A stretch of DNA of 64,000 bases from JANNNF01 sp963772935 (GCA_963772935.1 CAVYZK010000002.1:62001-126000); one strand, 5' to 3'. Positions 35,615 to 46,341 are shown, counted from the first letter of the stretch. The notes: generated from the letters alone by a model not told the origin. Numbers and translations are program-made.

Positions 35615-38185
35615 TCATGTACGCGGCTGTCCCGGCTTATCGAGGAACTCTATCCCGAAACCGCCAGCTGCAGCCATGGTGGGCCACAAACGCTCTATCA
35701 TATGGAACACGGTTCCGTCATTCGGGATGGGCTCATTGGGCCAAGGGTAAGCCTCGCCAAAAAGTGCCGCCATTTGGCGGACCACGCCCGCCCGCGTAAA
35801 AAACATATTGCCAACCGGAAAAAGAAGGGGCTGATCGGGCGCAGGAATTGGCAACCGCCCCGCAAATTTCGGCAATACCCGATGCGACCCAGCCCACCCG
35901 AACACATAAGGATCAAATGCCCCGACCAGCCCCACGTCGGGCTGAGATGCCCGTTCAAAAGCCACTGAAACACGATCTTCATTGCCCAGCAGAATATCCA
36001 ACAGGAACGTGCGCCAGACATCACCCGAACTGGCCCATGTCAGCGATTTTTTAAGATGAACATGCGCCCACACGTCATCGTTGCTGGCGTCAAACGCCAA
36101 GCCGCCCGTGCCAAACAACTGCAAAAATGGCAGAATATCGCGCCCAACATTGGCAAAAACCTGAACCTCGCCGTTCAGCCCGTGCGCGCCCATCACTGCA
36201 GAAATTCGGCCAGCCTTCTGATCGGTATCTGTTGTTACAATCAGGCGCCGAACGTGCCGGAACGCGCAATATCGGCTCAGTTCGGCCTCCAACTCCTCTG
36301 CGTAAAAGGCGTGAATGTGCAATGATACGGATTGCGCCGCCGATGGCGCAACATCTGTGTAAGACAGGACTTTCGTCTGCGCATGAACTGTATGGCCAGA
36401 TTTGCGCAATGCGCGTTCAGCGTCTTGTGTAGACTTCCAGACAAAGCGGCGTTGATATGACCACAGCTTTTCACGCTCCGCCTGGCGCGCGGCCGCATTA
36501 TGCGCGCCACGTCCAGCCATGATCGGCACGTCATACTTGCCAACACCAAGCGCAAAATTTCGCTGGGATGCCAGACGGGCATCCAGCGCCGTGGCGATCC
36601 GGTCAAATATACTTCCGTGTGTTTGCGTCATATCGCGCGTTGCCACCGCCACACTAGCGCCCTTCTTCGGTGCAGCCAGCAGTGCGTCACACGCACCCAT
36701 CAAATCACCAAACGGAACGACGGTCAGCGCTGGATGGTTTTCATAGGTCGCATCACCAAAGCCCGTTGCATTCTGGAACAAGACAACATGATTGCCATTG
36801 CGCACGGCATCAAACACCACATTTGGCAACGGGTCGAGGCGCGAGGATAAGAACATAACATCCGCCGCCTGACAAATGTCCTTATACAGCGGGCCAGATG
36901 GAAAGAAAAACAGATTGCCTTCAGGACTGTTTGCATTTGCTTCCTGCAAATGTTTGTCCATCCAGACCCCGAACGTAAAGTCCTCATGGTTGAAGCCATC
37001 TCCGATCCAGATAAAAATAGCAGCGGGATCACGAAGTTTGGCCATCTGCGCAGCCATAACAAATATATCCGTACCTTTACGCCAATGGGCATGACCGGCA
37101 CCGAATATAATTTTTGCATCGCGGCAATCCCTGCCAATCAAACGCGACAGCTTCTCACGGCACAACGCCTTCGCAGCAATGTCGGCCTTCCCGATGTGAA
37201 GATCCGCTTGGGGGACGACAATCGAATCGCGCTGATAGTCGAACTCGATGTCAGAAAACATTGACAGCCAAGACTTTCGAACGTGATCAGACGAAAATAC
37301 AAGAAGATCAGAAAACAGCGCCGTGAACAGCGGCTTATGACTGGGCAGGGTATATTCGGTGTACTCGTGCAGATAATTTGCGAAGGGGATTTTCCGCGCA
37401 ACCAAGGCAGGCATAAATTCAAGACATTCAACCGAGTTCAGGATAGCAAAGTCAATCTGCTCCACACCCTCGGCTTCGAAATAGTCGAAATCAATCGTGG
37501 GATGCTCGGAAGTAAACACCGCAGTTGCTGCATCGACAAAATCATCACGGATCACGCCTCCCCGCAAACTGGCGACAAAGACGTTGTGATGCTCCGCGGC
37601 ACCGCGAACCAAATCAAGGCCGACAACGGGTGCACCAGATCTGGAAAACTCATGAACGCAGATAAGACATGATCGCCGCGAAGGATCAAAGGCCTTGCCG
37701 CCCTGAATCTGGTTCCTGCGAACGTCCTTCAACGTGCGGCGCCCCTCGGCCTGACCAAACTTAATAAAATGTAGAAAAGGTGCCAATCCGGCCTTCTCAA
37801 CTTCCGGATACAGCCGACTATAATGCTGAGCCGAAAAATCCGACATTCTCTCATCCGTTGGGCTCCCAAGCAGCATCAACTCAAATGCCAACTCGTTCGC
37901 GCCTGGCTCCTTAGCCAGCATTGCCGCCTTGAGCCCTTGGTGGGCGACCAGCGAAGCAACTACCGAATCAAGCGATGGAAGTTCTTTAAGAAGTTGCCAA
38001 TAGGTCGTGCCCACATACCCATTCTGAAGGCCGACTGTCAGAAAGTGTTGCAAGGGATCCTGACCCGCAACTTCAGGATCTGGCGCATTGCACACATAAA
38101 AGTAAGGATCGAAGCGAAAATCTGGCCTGTGGTGCAAGATCGGACTATCGAGGAGAATATCACGCCAAATATCAACAACGGTCAT
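35615..38185 (-). CDS. glycosyltransferase with N-terminal repeat modules and RgpF-like C-terminal domain
   Basis: This 856-residue cytoplasmic protein starts with two modules of the type FDPYFY...DPLQHFLTVG and HYSRLYPEVEKAGLAPFLHF with EGR. A GT4-type domain opens with CLICVHEFSRSGAPVVGLDL (about 173) and contains FGAGHAHWRKGTDIF and VMFLSSRLDPLPNVVFDA, the nucleotide-sugar-binding end. From about residue 620 a rhamnan-synthesis RgpF-like domain follows (SLHIHAFYAEEL, NVGRDILPFLQLF, VWAHVHLKKS, FPVGNMFFTRAG). It should build a rhamnose-type or related surface polymer. The start overlaps the stop of the preceding small gene by four bases. Base composition is A+T-richer than neighbouring housekeeping DNA. 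Confidence 0.88.
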   Translation of the reverse strand: MTVVDIWRDILLDSPILHHRPDFRFDPYFYVCNAPDPEVAGQDPLQHFLTVGLQNGYVGTTYWQLLKELPSLDSVVASLVAHQGLKAAMLAKEPGANELAFELMLLGSPTDERMSDFSAQHYSRLYPEVEKAGLAPFLHFIKFGQAEGRRTLKDVRRNQIQGGKAFDPSRRSCLICVHEFSRSGAPVVGLDLVRGAAEHHNVFVASLRGGVIRDDFVDAATAVFTSEHPTIDFDYFEAEGVEQIDFAILNSVECLEFMPALVARKIPFANYLHEYTEYTLPSHKPLFTALFSDLLVFSSDHVRKSWLSMFSDIEFDYQRDSIVVPQADLHIGKADIAAKALCREKLSRLIGRDCRDAKIIFGAGHAHWRKGTDIFVMAAQMAKLRDPAAIFIWIGDGFNHEDFTFGVWMDKHLQEANANSPEGNLFFFPSGPLYKDICQAADVMFLSSRLDPLPNVVFDAVRNGNHVVLFQNATGFGDATYENHPALTVVPFGDLMGACDALLAAPKKGASVAVATRDMTQTHGSIFDRIATALDARLASQRNFALGVGKYDVPIMAGRGAHNAAARQAEREKLWSYQRRFVWKSTQDAERALRKSGHTVHAQTKVLSYTDVAPSAAQSVSLHIHAFYAEELEAELSRYCAFRHVRRLIVTTDTDQKAGRISAVMGAHGLNGEVQVFANVGRDILPFLQLFGTGGLAFDASNDDVWAHVHLKKSLTWASSGDVWRTFLLDILLGNEDRVSVAFERASQPDVGLVGAFDPYVFGWAGSHRVLPKFAGRLPIPAPDQPLLFPVGNMFFTRAGVVRQMAALFGEAYPWPNEPIPNDGTVFHMIERLWPTMAAAGGFGIEFLDKPGQPRT

Positions 38186-38686
38186 GGCGTCCCTTTGTGC
38201 CTGATATGCAATTCAATAAGCGCAAGGCTCTCTTCATAGTCCTTCGTGGTAATTCCCGGAGCCATATTCTGCAAGAACGTCTTGAAAAGCGGTTTCGACG
38301 TAATCGCAGATCCCAAAATTATCCAGTCCAGTTCGTTTGTTTCCTCCGATATCTGATAGTCAAACGCATCCTCTTCTTTCGACAGAGATTGCAATTTCGC
38401 CCACTGATCTCTTGAAGGTAGTTCACCCAAAAAAATAAAGCCCATCTGCGCTGTGAAAAAACGAGCGCTGATCAATTCGGTTCAAAAAAACTGCTCGTAA
38501 CGCGGCAAGATAGCTTGCAGGAGTATCCACCAATTCCACAAACAACGGGCCGCATTCTAAATTCTCGCCGACCGATACGTCAACTCCCTCGGCATTCGAA
38601 TAAAAGAAGGTAACGGAACGATCACAAGTTGACAAAAAATCAACCGCCTGAAACCTAACTGCATTTTTCAGACTTGCAACCAGCAT
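38182..38686 (-). pseudogene. unknown protein of polysaccharide locus, frameshifted at A7/T7 run
   Basis: ATG at 38686 after GGAGAG opens a frame reading MLVASLKNAVRFQAVDFL, ECGPLFVELVDTPASYLAAL and SADGLYFFG, then a stop. The adjoining frame continues GELPSRDQWAKLQSLSKEED to IRHKGTP and overlaps the next glycosyltransferase start by four bases. Removing one T from the T7 run (A7 at 38429-38435) joins both into one protein of about 167 residues. I recognise no family. It lies between two glycosyltransferases on the same strand and was probably co-translated with the downstream one. Confidence 0.6.
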
Positions 38687-38781
38687 ATGGCTCTCCGAAA
38701 CCAAAAATACTCCAGCGACTTACTGTATGCTGGACCCCACTCACCAACAAATCACCTAACGTGCCAGAAACCAACAATCGG

Positions 38782-41700
38782 TCAATTATGCAATCGAAGC
38801 GACCTAACAATCTTCATGCCATCTTCACTGCCATTCAAATGAGCAAACACCAAAGCCGCAAATGCCATTTTCTCTGATCTATCCAAGCCAGCGGAAATTC
38901 CCGTCAGAAAATCTGTCTGCCTCTCAAAAAAATCAAGCACTGCCGTGGACCGGTATGTTCCGGTGAATCTTGGAGCATGAACTGTTGGAAAGCCGTCACC
39001 TGCATACACTTTGAGGAAGGCTTCCCTGACCCGCCTGGTGTCATCGTGGCATAAACTCACGGGTGCGACCGCGATCACGTCTCCACGATCCGTCAAACAT
39101 TCCAAAGCGGCACCTGACATTAGAGTAGCAAGGCAGTCCAAGACGTCACGCGACACGACGCCCGGGGTTCCGTGATGTGAAACACTACAAAACGTGATAT
39201 ACTCATTCGAAACAAATTCTTTGTTGGAAGATGAATCATTACTCAGAACGTGCCGCAAAGCATGAAGCCCGCTTTGGAAAAGGCCATCTACCAATCTTAT
39301 TCTATCAGGCAAAAAGTTGCTAAGCGCGTCAAGAACTTTCATATCGGAAGCCGTAACTACCGTCTGAACAGAATTCAAAAGCCGTGATGTCCAGCTTGCC
39401 GAACTGAATAACGACTGGGCACCGACTGCATCCTCTACATGGAGATGCACAATATGAGACGATGAAGGCCAACTTCCAGTTGGATTTCCATAGCCAGCAC
39501 CAATGTGATGATTGATCGTGCCCGACTCTTGAATCGTTCTACTTTCAATTTCTACAGACAAGTCACGCGTCAAAAAAGAGTTCGCCATTAGTACTGCAAG
39601 ATTCGCTCTATTCATGTCGGAGCTCATGATCGGTCCTCCACGAAAGATAGCCGGCATGCTTTGCATAATGCTGTCAACTTCGCTTGAAGAAACCATATCC
39701 AACTGAAGTTCCACAGTTTTCACATTCTCTTGCGACTCTTTCGCGACATCAGAAAATCGTTTCAGATCCGCAACATAAGAATCAAACGACAGCTCACGGG
39801 AAAGTGCAGCACCATCATCCCCCGAAAATGCGGCATGGATAGCATCTAACTCACTTGCAAACGCATCGACAGCGCTTGCTGCTGCGGCGGCATCAGCAAA
39901 GTTGACTGCCTGCACAGCAAATGGGAAACGCGCCTGCAACTCGGAAATACCCGTTCCGCCAGAAAAGCACACGACAGGCAAAGACCGCTCCATCGCATCT
40001 AAAGCAACATTTGGAAACGGGTCCATTCTCGAAGACAGAAAGAATACATCTGCGACCTCCCAAAATGGCTCAAGACTGCTTTGTTCGTCAAACATGAAAA
40101 ACTTGTCGGTCAGACCGGACTCGCGTATTTGATGCTGAATATATACGGACGTCACCATATCGCGCTGCGGATCATAGCCCGCCCCAACCCATATAAACCT
40201 CCAATCAAACTCACTGCTTTCGGCCAACTTCTGCGCGGCCTGTAAAAATAAGTCTACGCCCTTTCGTGGCTGGACCTGACCCGCACCAAACAATATTCTG
40301 ACGTTTGGATTTTCAGTATCCAAACCGATCAAACCAGCCAACTTTTCCGCTGTGATGGTTCGAGAGGTTGATTTCGACCCGTTATAGCCTTGTGGTCTAA
40401 TATGAATGCTGTCTCGGCGAAAGAACGCGCCAAATCGCGAAAGTTCCTCGTCGCTTGCGTCCCGAACAATCCTCGCTGGAAAGACTGTAGTGCTAGAAAG
40501 CAATGACATCCTCCCTACTGTGCCTGCAGGATACACATAGTTTGCAAACTCATGAATCAATGAAACTTGTGGCACGCCCGCAAGCATAAGCGGGGCAATC
40601 ATGGGGTGGCAGACAACAGAATTTACATATGCCACCATAGAGTTATTCTCAGCGAGTAACTGCATCAGTATAGCAGCCATTGTGGTTGTGCTGGCCCAAC
40701 CAGTGTATACAGCGGTCGCAGTGTCACAAAACTCCGCATAAATGCTACCGTCACACTTCCCACTCCAAATTATGACGTTGCACGTCTCAGACAAGCTTTC
40801 TCGCAAGATTTAGGGCAACGATCGGCGCACCAGTCCGGCTAAATTCGTGCGTACAAACTATAGCTGTTGATCTGCCGAAATCATGAGCCCTCTTGGCAGC
40901 AGACTTCTGCAAAATCACTTCTGATGTACCGGTGCGTCCTTCACCCCGACCATGTTTGTCGAAATGCAGCAGTGGATTTATTCGCACTTTAGCTAGGTCT
41001 GGATAGGTTGTCAGATAAAACTCTGTATCGAATGTTCGACTGGCAGGGATAGCATTTTTCAAGCCGAAAGTTACAAAATGCTCAGCAGGATCAACATCAG
41101 CCATCTCTATACCAGCATTTTTCGCATAGACTTCGGCGTCGAATTCTGAGGAAGCGCGAACAGCATCCGCTTCTGCTTGCAGTGCGGCCGGCGATGTAAA
41201 AACCCAAATTGACGAGTGCGACCGCAGAGTGAAGGCGAGTGGTTCGTGAAATTGCGCTTGGCAAACCGGACGGTATAGGGCTTGCACAAACCGCACATCA
41301 AAATCCGCGCTAGGATTGACGCCCTCAACGTGCCCGTAAAATGCATAGTCAGCAACTAAATCTTTTATAACGGGCTTTCGGCCCAGTTGACCAAGGTAGT
41401 AGTCCACCCGAAACCGGCCAGAGGCACGTATTTCTTCAATTTCCAGGCTGGCAACTTGAGGGTTGGGGTAGAAGCCGTAATTCCGTCCCAATCTGATGTA
41501 ATGCAATAGAGCAGGTGTTGCCGGATGGATTTCCAAGTGCTTTATGGAATCAGGAAGTTTCTCATAATACTTTCTGTAAAACTCCGTTGAAAAATCAGGG
41601 GATGGATCAAGCCCCTTCTCCGCACCCTCAGACAGATAATGATCCACAAGAACATCGCGCGGAGCATCAATTTTTGAAACGGAACTGTAATACCTCGTCT

Positions 41701-42463
41701 GAAAAAGCGACGAATGGTAAATTTCAGATGCGTCGATCGACATCGGAGGGACAACTGCCCTAGCGCCTATTTTTTTTGCAGCTAAACTGGCAGCGTATGC
41801 TATCAATGAACCTATAGAATCGCTTTTCTTGTTTTTTTCCGCGAAAATCACCTCGCCAATTGGCGACAATGCTCTTGGAGAGGTGTCGAAAGATCTCTCT
41901 TTTCCGACGAGATGGTAGTGCAACAGCACGTTACAAAGTGAAACATGAGCAGGGTTTGCCAACGACGCAGTCACATACTGATTTAAATACCATGCTGCGT
42001 TAAAGTCGCCGGATGGATCTCGCCCCTCAAACGCGCCATAATTGATAAAATGTGCCCAAGGATCTATCCCTGCCTTTTCAACATCGGGATTCTTTTCCAA
42101 ATAGAATTTTTCATCAAAATTTGATCGAGCAATCGACAACGCCTTGTCATAATCGTCACGGTTTGTTGGGATTGCCAAAAAGTTTCCAACAGCGCAAAAA
42201 TGATCAAACGCACCCTTCGGTCGGTCACCAATTCCTACATGGTTAGCATACCAAGTTGCATCAAAATTTTGAATCGGAGACCGGCCTTCTTCATCGCCGT
42301 GGTGCACAAAATGAAGCCAAGGATCAATACCCGCCGCTTGAACCTCGGGGTACAAAACTAAATACCCAACACTATCAAACGCCTCCTTAGGATCAAGAAC
42401 GATCCCAGGGCGAATATCCCGAATAGTGTTCGCCACAATCACTGGCTCGACCATAGTATTCAT
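38782..42463 (-). pseudogene. large modular glycosyltransferase (about 10 N-terminal repeats, GT4, RgpF-like), frameshifted
   Basis: From ATG 42463 (overlapping the sulfotransferase stop) come about ten modules of the form F(D/N)xxWY...DPWxHFxxxGxxEGRxPS: for example FDEKFYLEKNPDVEKAGIDP, FNAAWYLNQY and FDTEFYLTTYPDLAKVRINP. Then CTHEFSRTGAPIVALNLARK begins the GT4 domain, and the frame stops. The GT4 domain continues one frame over from about 40800: GAGQVQPRKGVDLFLQAA and ADVFFLSSRMDPFPNVALDA. A worn RgpF-like C-terminal region follows (HIVHLHVEDA, DGLFQSGLHALRHVL). Removing one base at about 40795 restores a protein of about 1225 residues. It is the homologue of the intact gene at 35615 with a longer repeat array. 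Confidence 0.75.
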
Positions 42464-43266
42464 TCTGTTCGCTCCGGCTTCAGATGTTCCCAAATTGCAG
42501 GGGTTATACGGGCAAAAACACGGTCAACGGCATTGTACAATTCTAGATCAAGCCGGTTATTGGAAAGGACCAGTTTACGAAGCGCGTCTGAGATCACTGG
42601 CTTATCTGATTTGTCCCCAACCCGCTGCCGCATTTTTGGCAAACTCGGCTTCCAGATCATGGATGACAGCAGTAGAAAACTTGCAGGATAACGCTCCTGG
42701 AGGCCGATCATGCGATACCGTCTTGCCATTTCTGATACCGCGAGCTCCACAGACACATCCGTTGTCTCAAACATGTAGAATGCTTGCTTATTTTGCTCTG
42801 CTGGGCTCAGGACAAATGACTCAAAAGTAGGGTAGGCTTTCTGAAACTCTTTATATGGCGGGTGGTTGGGAGAGCAATTATAGCTATACTCCGAAACAAT
42901 CCGGCTTAGTGGGTGGCGCAAAAATGTGAACGTCCGTGTCCCTGGCAATTCAGCCTTTAGGCGAGAAACATGCGACGGCAACAAGTGACCGGACGCCGAT
43001 CGCAGTGGCTCCTTGGTTGCGTCGCGCCCTCTGGATGTAAGGGTGACCAAAGCTGAGTTCATGCGATCAGCAAACGGCACGTCCAATTTTTCATAGTCCG
43101 GAAGAATATTGTGGTAGGGCGATGCGTGCGCGGACAATTCGCCTGCCAGCGATGACCCTGCTGTTTTTGGAATATGGTGAAACAGCCAAAGGCCCGGGTG
43201 AGCCCGATTGGCTGCGACAAATTCGGTCACATCGTCAGGGCCGAGATCAAAAAAACCAACCGTCAT
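42460..43266 (-). CDS. sulfotransferase family protein
   Basis: ATG at 43266 with GAAGGG just upstream gives 268 residues; the frame is open five codons further to a TTG. FHHIPKTAGSSL near residue 30 is the 5'-phosphosulfate-binding loop, and FTFLRHPLSRIVSEYSY is the 3'-phosphate-binding block of PAPS-dependent, family-2-type carbohydrate sulfotransferases. It would move sulfate from PAPS to a polysaccharide hydroxyl in the cytoplasm. Its stop overlaps the start of the large glycosyltransferase (ATGA), so sulfation and chain building are translationally coupled. Confidence 0.88.
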   Translation of the reverse strand: MTVGFFDLGPDDVTEFVAANRAHPGLWLFHHIPKTAGSSLAGELSAHASPYHNILPDYEKLDVPFADRMNSALVTLTSRGRDATKEPLRSASGHLLPSHVSRLKAELPGTRTFTFLRHPLSRIVSEYSYNCSPNHPPYKEFQKAYPTFESFVLSPAEQNKQAFYMFETTDVSVELAVSEMARRYRMIGLQERYPASFLLLSSMIWKPSLPKMRQRVGDKSDKPVISDALRKLVLSNNRLDLELYNAVDRVFARITPAIWEHLKPERTE

Positions 43267-43393
43267 CCATTCACCCTTCAAGCCACGGAACTACGCGCCG
43301 CAAGCTCATTGTTACCACACATCATCGTCATCGTGCCGCTACACCGATTAACTTTGGTCCGAAGTTCTTTGGCACAGCATGCCTGTCCATATT

Positions 43394-44317
43394 CTATGCA
43401 GAGCCCATCTGGCCAGCATATCGCGAGCGCCGCTCATCAACAAATTCCGCCATTTCCTGCCGTCGTGAGTTCAAACACGCAACGACGGCATCATAGATTG
43501 CAATGTCGAACTTATTCGCTTCCGCGATCCGAGATTTCAAAGCATCGGTCATGACAACTTCGTTGGAGTCGGCTTTCTCTGTAACATTCATGCGCGAACT
43601 TGGTGTTTTTGGATGACCGGTCAGCGCCGTGAAAAACTCGAAGTTCAGATTGTAGTCTTCTAGCGTACCAATGAAAACATATCGGCGCATCATCGCTGCG
43701 ATAGTTTCAGGATCTGCCAGTTTTTTGCCACCGGACACAAACCTCCACATCATGTCGTGTGTGGCTTCATCATCGACGTAATCTTCAATTGACTGATATT
43801 TCCGACGCATCTCTTGATAGGCAGGATGCTTGGGCGTTCTTACATAGCGGTACTCGGAAACGTAGCGCGCAATCGGCTCGCGCAAGAAGGTGAATGCTGC
43901 AGCATTTGGCAAATTCTCCATCACTCGACGAAAATGTACCGGTCTCATATGGCCAGAAACTGAACCAAACATTGTCGAGGCACTGAGTTCGAGCAATTCG
44001 TCAACACCACCCATCAGTTTGTCTGGACGGTCAACTATGCTATTTTGCCTGGCCGCAGCTGCACCAATGTTGAAGTAGGGCGGAAAACAATAGTGGAGTT
44101 CGTCTACCAGCGAGCTACCCGCCGTTTTAGGAATATGATGGAAAACCCAGGTGACCTTTTTGCGTTGAACTTTCTTGGCAAATGCAGACAGCGGCATTTT
44201 TTCAAAGTCAAGAAATGTAGCCACCGGCACGACCCGGCGTGCATCATCATTTGCAGGAATGGATTTCCCGACTTGGTTTTGATTTGTGTCTGCACCGGGC
44301 TTTATTTCGTCATCCAT
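43394..44317 (-). CDS. sulfotransferase family protein (second copy)
   Basis: This 307-residue protein has a 50-residue polar N-terminal extension, then WVFHHIPKTAGSSLVDEL (PAPS loop, about 57-74) and FTFLREPIARYVSEYRYVRT. It shares both PAPS-binding blocks and the SEY.Y....HP.Y tail with the neighbouring sulfotransferase but differs elsewhere, so it is a diverged paralogue and perhaps acts on another sugar position. It is the first gene of the minus-strand run leading to the glycosyltransferases. Confidence 0.88.
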   Translation of the reverse strand: MDDEIKPGADTNQNQVGKSIPANDDARRVVPVATFLDFEKMPLSAFAKKVQRKKVTWVFHHIPKTAGSSLVDELHYCFPPYFNIGAAAARQNSIVDRPDKLMGGVDELLELSASTMFGSVSGHMRPVHFRRVMENLPNAAAFTFLREPIARYVSEYRYVRTPKHPAYQEMRRKYQSIEDYVDDEATHDMMWRFVSGGKKLADPETIAAMMRRYVFIGTLEDYNLNFEFFTALTGHPKTPSSRMNVTEKADSNEVVMTDALKSRIAEANKFDIAIYDAVVACLNSRRQEMAEFVDERRSRYAGQMGSA

Positions 44318-45089
44318 ACTTCATTCTTTCGTCAGGCAGGTCATTATTCTGAATACATCGTGGTAAGTAATCGGATCAAACCGGACAACAAAACGCTTTT
44401 TCATTTTGCGCAGAGTTACAATCTGGCTCATCGTCCGGGCCTGCCTGCCACTTATGCCATCCTCGGCCATCTTGCCACAATGTTACGCGACCTCACTACG
44501 AGGTGCAACCCGGTCAGAGGCAGCACAGATTTTCAGCAGGATGTGTTCCGATCGCTCGGGCGGCACCGCAAATGCTGTTGCCATCTACATTCTGCGCGCG
44601 CCGACACATCCACGGGATACGACTAATTTATTGATTTTACTAACCTATTGCTTAACTTCGATCGACCTTGACCACCAACCCCCTAGGCTACGTTCCTGCA
44701 CAGAGAACTGGCAGTCGGCATGACACACCTTGGCCGCGCTGCCCGCGTGAGGTTGGCCAGGTCACGCCGCTGTGCTGCCTTTGCGTTTGACCTCCGGCGT
44801 GTGGGTCGTGATAGTACCTGTGGTCTCTGCACCTTGCTGTACCACCGGTAGTGGCCAGTGCGACCGAAATCGCCTACCGTCCCTACGTTTCCGGTTGCCG
44901 CGGTTGACCGGCCGTGGGGCCGCTAACCCCGCACACAGGCAACAAAGTTGGTTGTTGACGCGCAAGGTTGGCTGTATACCCTGCCACAGAAGAACGGGAT
45001 GGCCGTGTGCTGTACCATCTGCTTTATATTTAGTGTTCGTCGGTCCGTTCTTTTTGACATATCAAATCTAACTGCTGGGCAAGACAATC
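44318..45089. other. 772-base gap upstream of the polysaccharide genes
   Basis: No gene can be supported here. Short frames on both strands (such as 44406-44723 and 44762-45071) have no coherent protein content. The first part is A+T-rich and may hold the promoter of the minus-strand sulfotransferase run. The second part (about 44750-44990) is GC-rich, with short repeats built on ACCGG and GGTTG. No tRNA, riboswitch or terminator was recognised. Confidence 0.4.
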
Positions 45090-45335
45090 ATGACATCTGC
45101 GAACTCGACTGATGATGCACAAGATCAGGATGCAACTCCGGTTCAAAAACTGGATGACGGGGCAATCCATATATTTGCGCATTGCATGTGGTGGGTAAAT
45201 CGTGGCGATGAATTGCCGAAAGACCCGGCGCAGCGTGATATGTTGTGGCGTGACGAATGCTATGCCTGGGTGGCTGAAACCCGGCAATTGTTGTTGCATC
45301 TTGAATATAACGGGCTTGCCGTCATCCGAAAGTAA
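45090..45335 (+). CDS. small acidic hypothetical protein, 81 residues
   Basis: The ATG at 45090 opens MTSANSTDDAQDQDATPVQK, then a compact helical part: AIHIFAHCMWWVNRGDELPK and YAWVAETRQLLLHLEYNGLA. The codon use matches the neighbourhood. I recognise no family. The N-terminal 20 residues are polar and likely disordered. It precedes the epimerase gene by 82 bases on the same strand and could be its operon partner. Confidence 0.55.
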   Translation: MTSANSTDDAQDQDATPVQKLDDGAIHIFAHCMWWVNRGDELPKDPAQRDMLWRDECYAWVAETRQLLLHLEYNGLAVIRK

Positions 45336-45417
45336 CGCGAATTAACGCATCGACCTGTGCAGACCTGACCTTTCGATTTCAGGCCTGCGCAGCATGTCAA
45401 CACGGGCGGAGCTTTGA

Positions 45418-46341
45418 ATGATCGGTGTTTTTGGCGCAGCGGGCTTCCTTGGCAGGAATGTGGTCCATTATCTGCGCAAAGATGGCTATGATGTCCGCGC
45501 AGTATCGCGCAATTTTGACGATACGTCGTTTTATACTGCACTTGGTGTTGAGTGTGTTGTTGCCGATATGCAAAACCCCACTCAGATCGGCGCGGCCATG
45601 AATGGGCTCAGCGATGTGATACAGCTTGTGTCAACCGCCGCCCCCGGCCATGGCAATAGCCGCCTGATCAAGGATATCGAGACAAGCCTTATTCCGCAGG
45701 TCGTTTTCCTGGAGCTGTGCCAGGGCAATGGCGTTGGACGCGTGGTTTTTGCATCCTCCGGGGGGACGGTTTATGGTCGTCCGACCATGGTTCCAATCCC
45801 AGAGACGCATCCGACCAGACCGCTCAGTTCGTATGGCATGATCAAACTTGCAACCGAGCAGTATCTGGAACTGTTCTCGCAGAACTTCGCGATGAGTCAT
45901 GTTATTCTGCGCATATCCAACCCGTTTGGCCCATGGCAACGGTTCCGCAATGGTCAGGGTCTGATTGCCAATATCATTTCCCATTGCCAGCAGGGCATGC
46001 CGGTTCCGGTATATGGGGATGGCCGCGCCGAACGGGATTACGTTTACGTTGACGATGTCAGTGCCGCATTTCTGGCGGCGCTGAAAGTGCCAGAGGCTGC
46101 CGGGCAGACGATCAATATCGGGTCCGGTGTCGGGCGCAGCATTGTCGAAGTCCTTGATGCCGTTGAGCGTATTCTGGGACGCCCGATCCCGCGCGCGCAT
46201 GTACCGGCGCGCAGCACGGATGTGGATCGCAGCATGCTGGATATCTCAAAGGCCAAGACCATGCTCGGCTGGCAGCCCGGTTTTGAATTTGAAGAGGCCC
46301 TGCGTCAGACGTTGGTTTTCGCAGGTCTCGTCAAAGCCTGA
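45418..46341 (+). CDS. NAD-dependent epimerase/dehydratase (GalE-like)
   Basis: This 307-residue extended SDR has GAAGFLG at residues 6-12, a catalytic Ser/Thr region ASSGGTVYG, and SSYGMIK with Tyr 139 and Lys 143. It also has RISNPFGPWQ, a YGDGRAERDYVYVDDV substrate-side block and INIGSG. This matches UDP-sugar 4-epimerases and related nucleotide-sugar enzymes. Lying next to the glycosyltransferase and sulfotransferase run, it likely supplies an activated sugar for the same polymer. The exact sugar is not readable. Confidence 0.9.
   Translation: MIGVFGAAGFLGRNVVHYLRKDGYDVRAVSRNFDDTSFYTALGVECVVADMQNPTQIGAAMNGLSDVIQLVSTAAPGHGNSRLIKDIETSLIPQVVFLELCQGNGVGRVVFASSGGTVYGRPTMVPIPETHPTRPLSSYGMIKLATEQYLELFSQNFAMSHVILRISNPFGPWQRFRNGQGLIANIISHCQQGMPVPVYGDGRAERDYVYVDDVSAAFLAALKVPEAAGQTINIGSGVGRSIVEVLDAVERILGRPIPRAHVPARSTDVDRSMLDISKAKTMLGWQPGFEFEEALRQTLVFAGLVKA

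Noticed and set aside
38429..38441. T TTT TTT slippery heptamer suggesting programmed -1 frameshifting
   Set aside because: The shift needed to reach the downstream frame is +1 (or -2), not -1, and no stimulatory stem or pseudoknot is evident. An extra T in the run is simpler.
40785..40806. Programmed +1 frameshift in the large glycosyltransferase, as in prfB
   Set aside because: The site reads CTT GTC TGA, not CTT TGA C, and has no internal Shine-Dalgarno at the required spacing. A one-base insertion explains it.
44406..45071. Small plus-strand ORFs in the gap before the hypothetical 81-residue gene
   Set aside because: Short, Arg/Cys/Pro-rich, no ribosome sites, and no similarity to transposases or other families that I can recognise.
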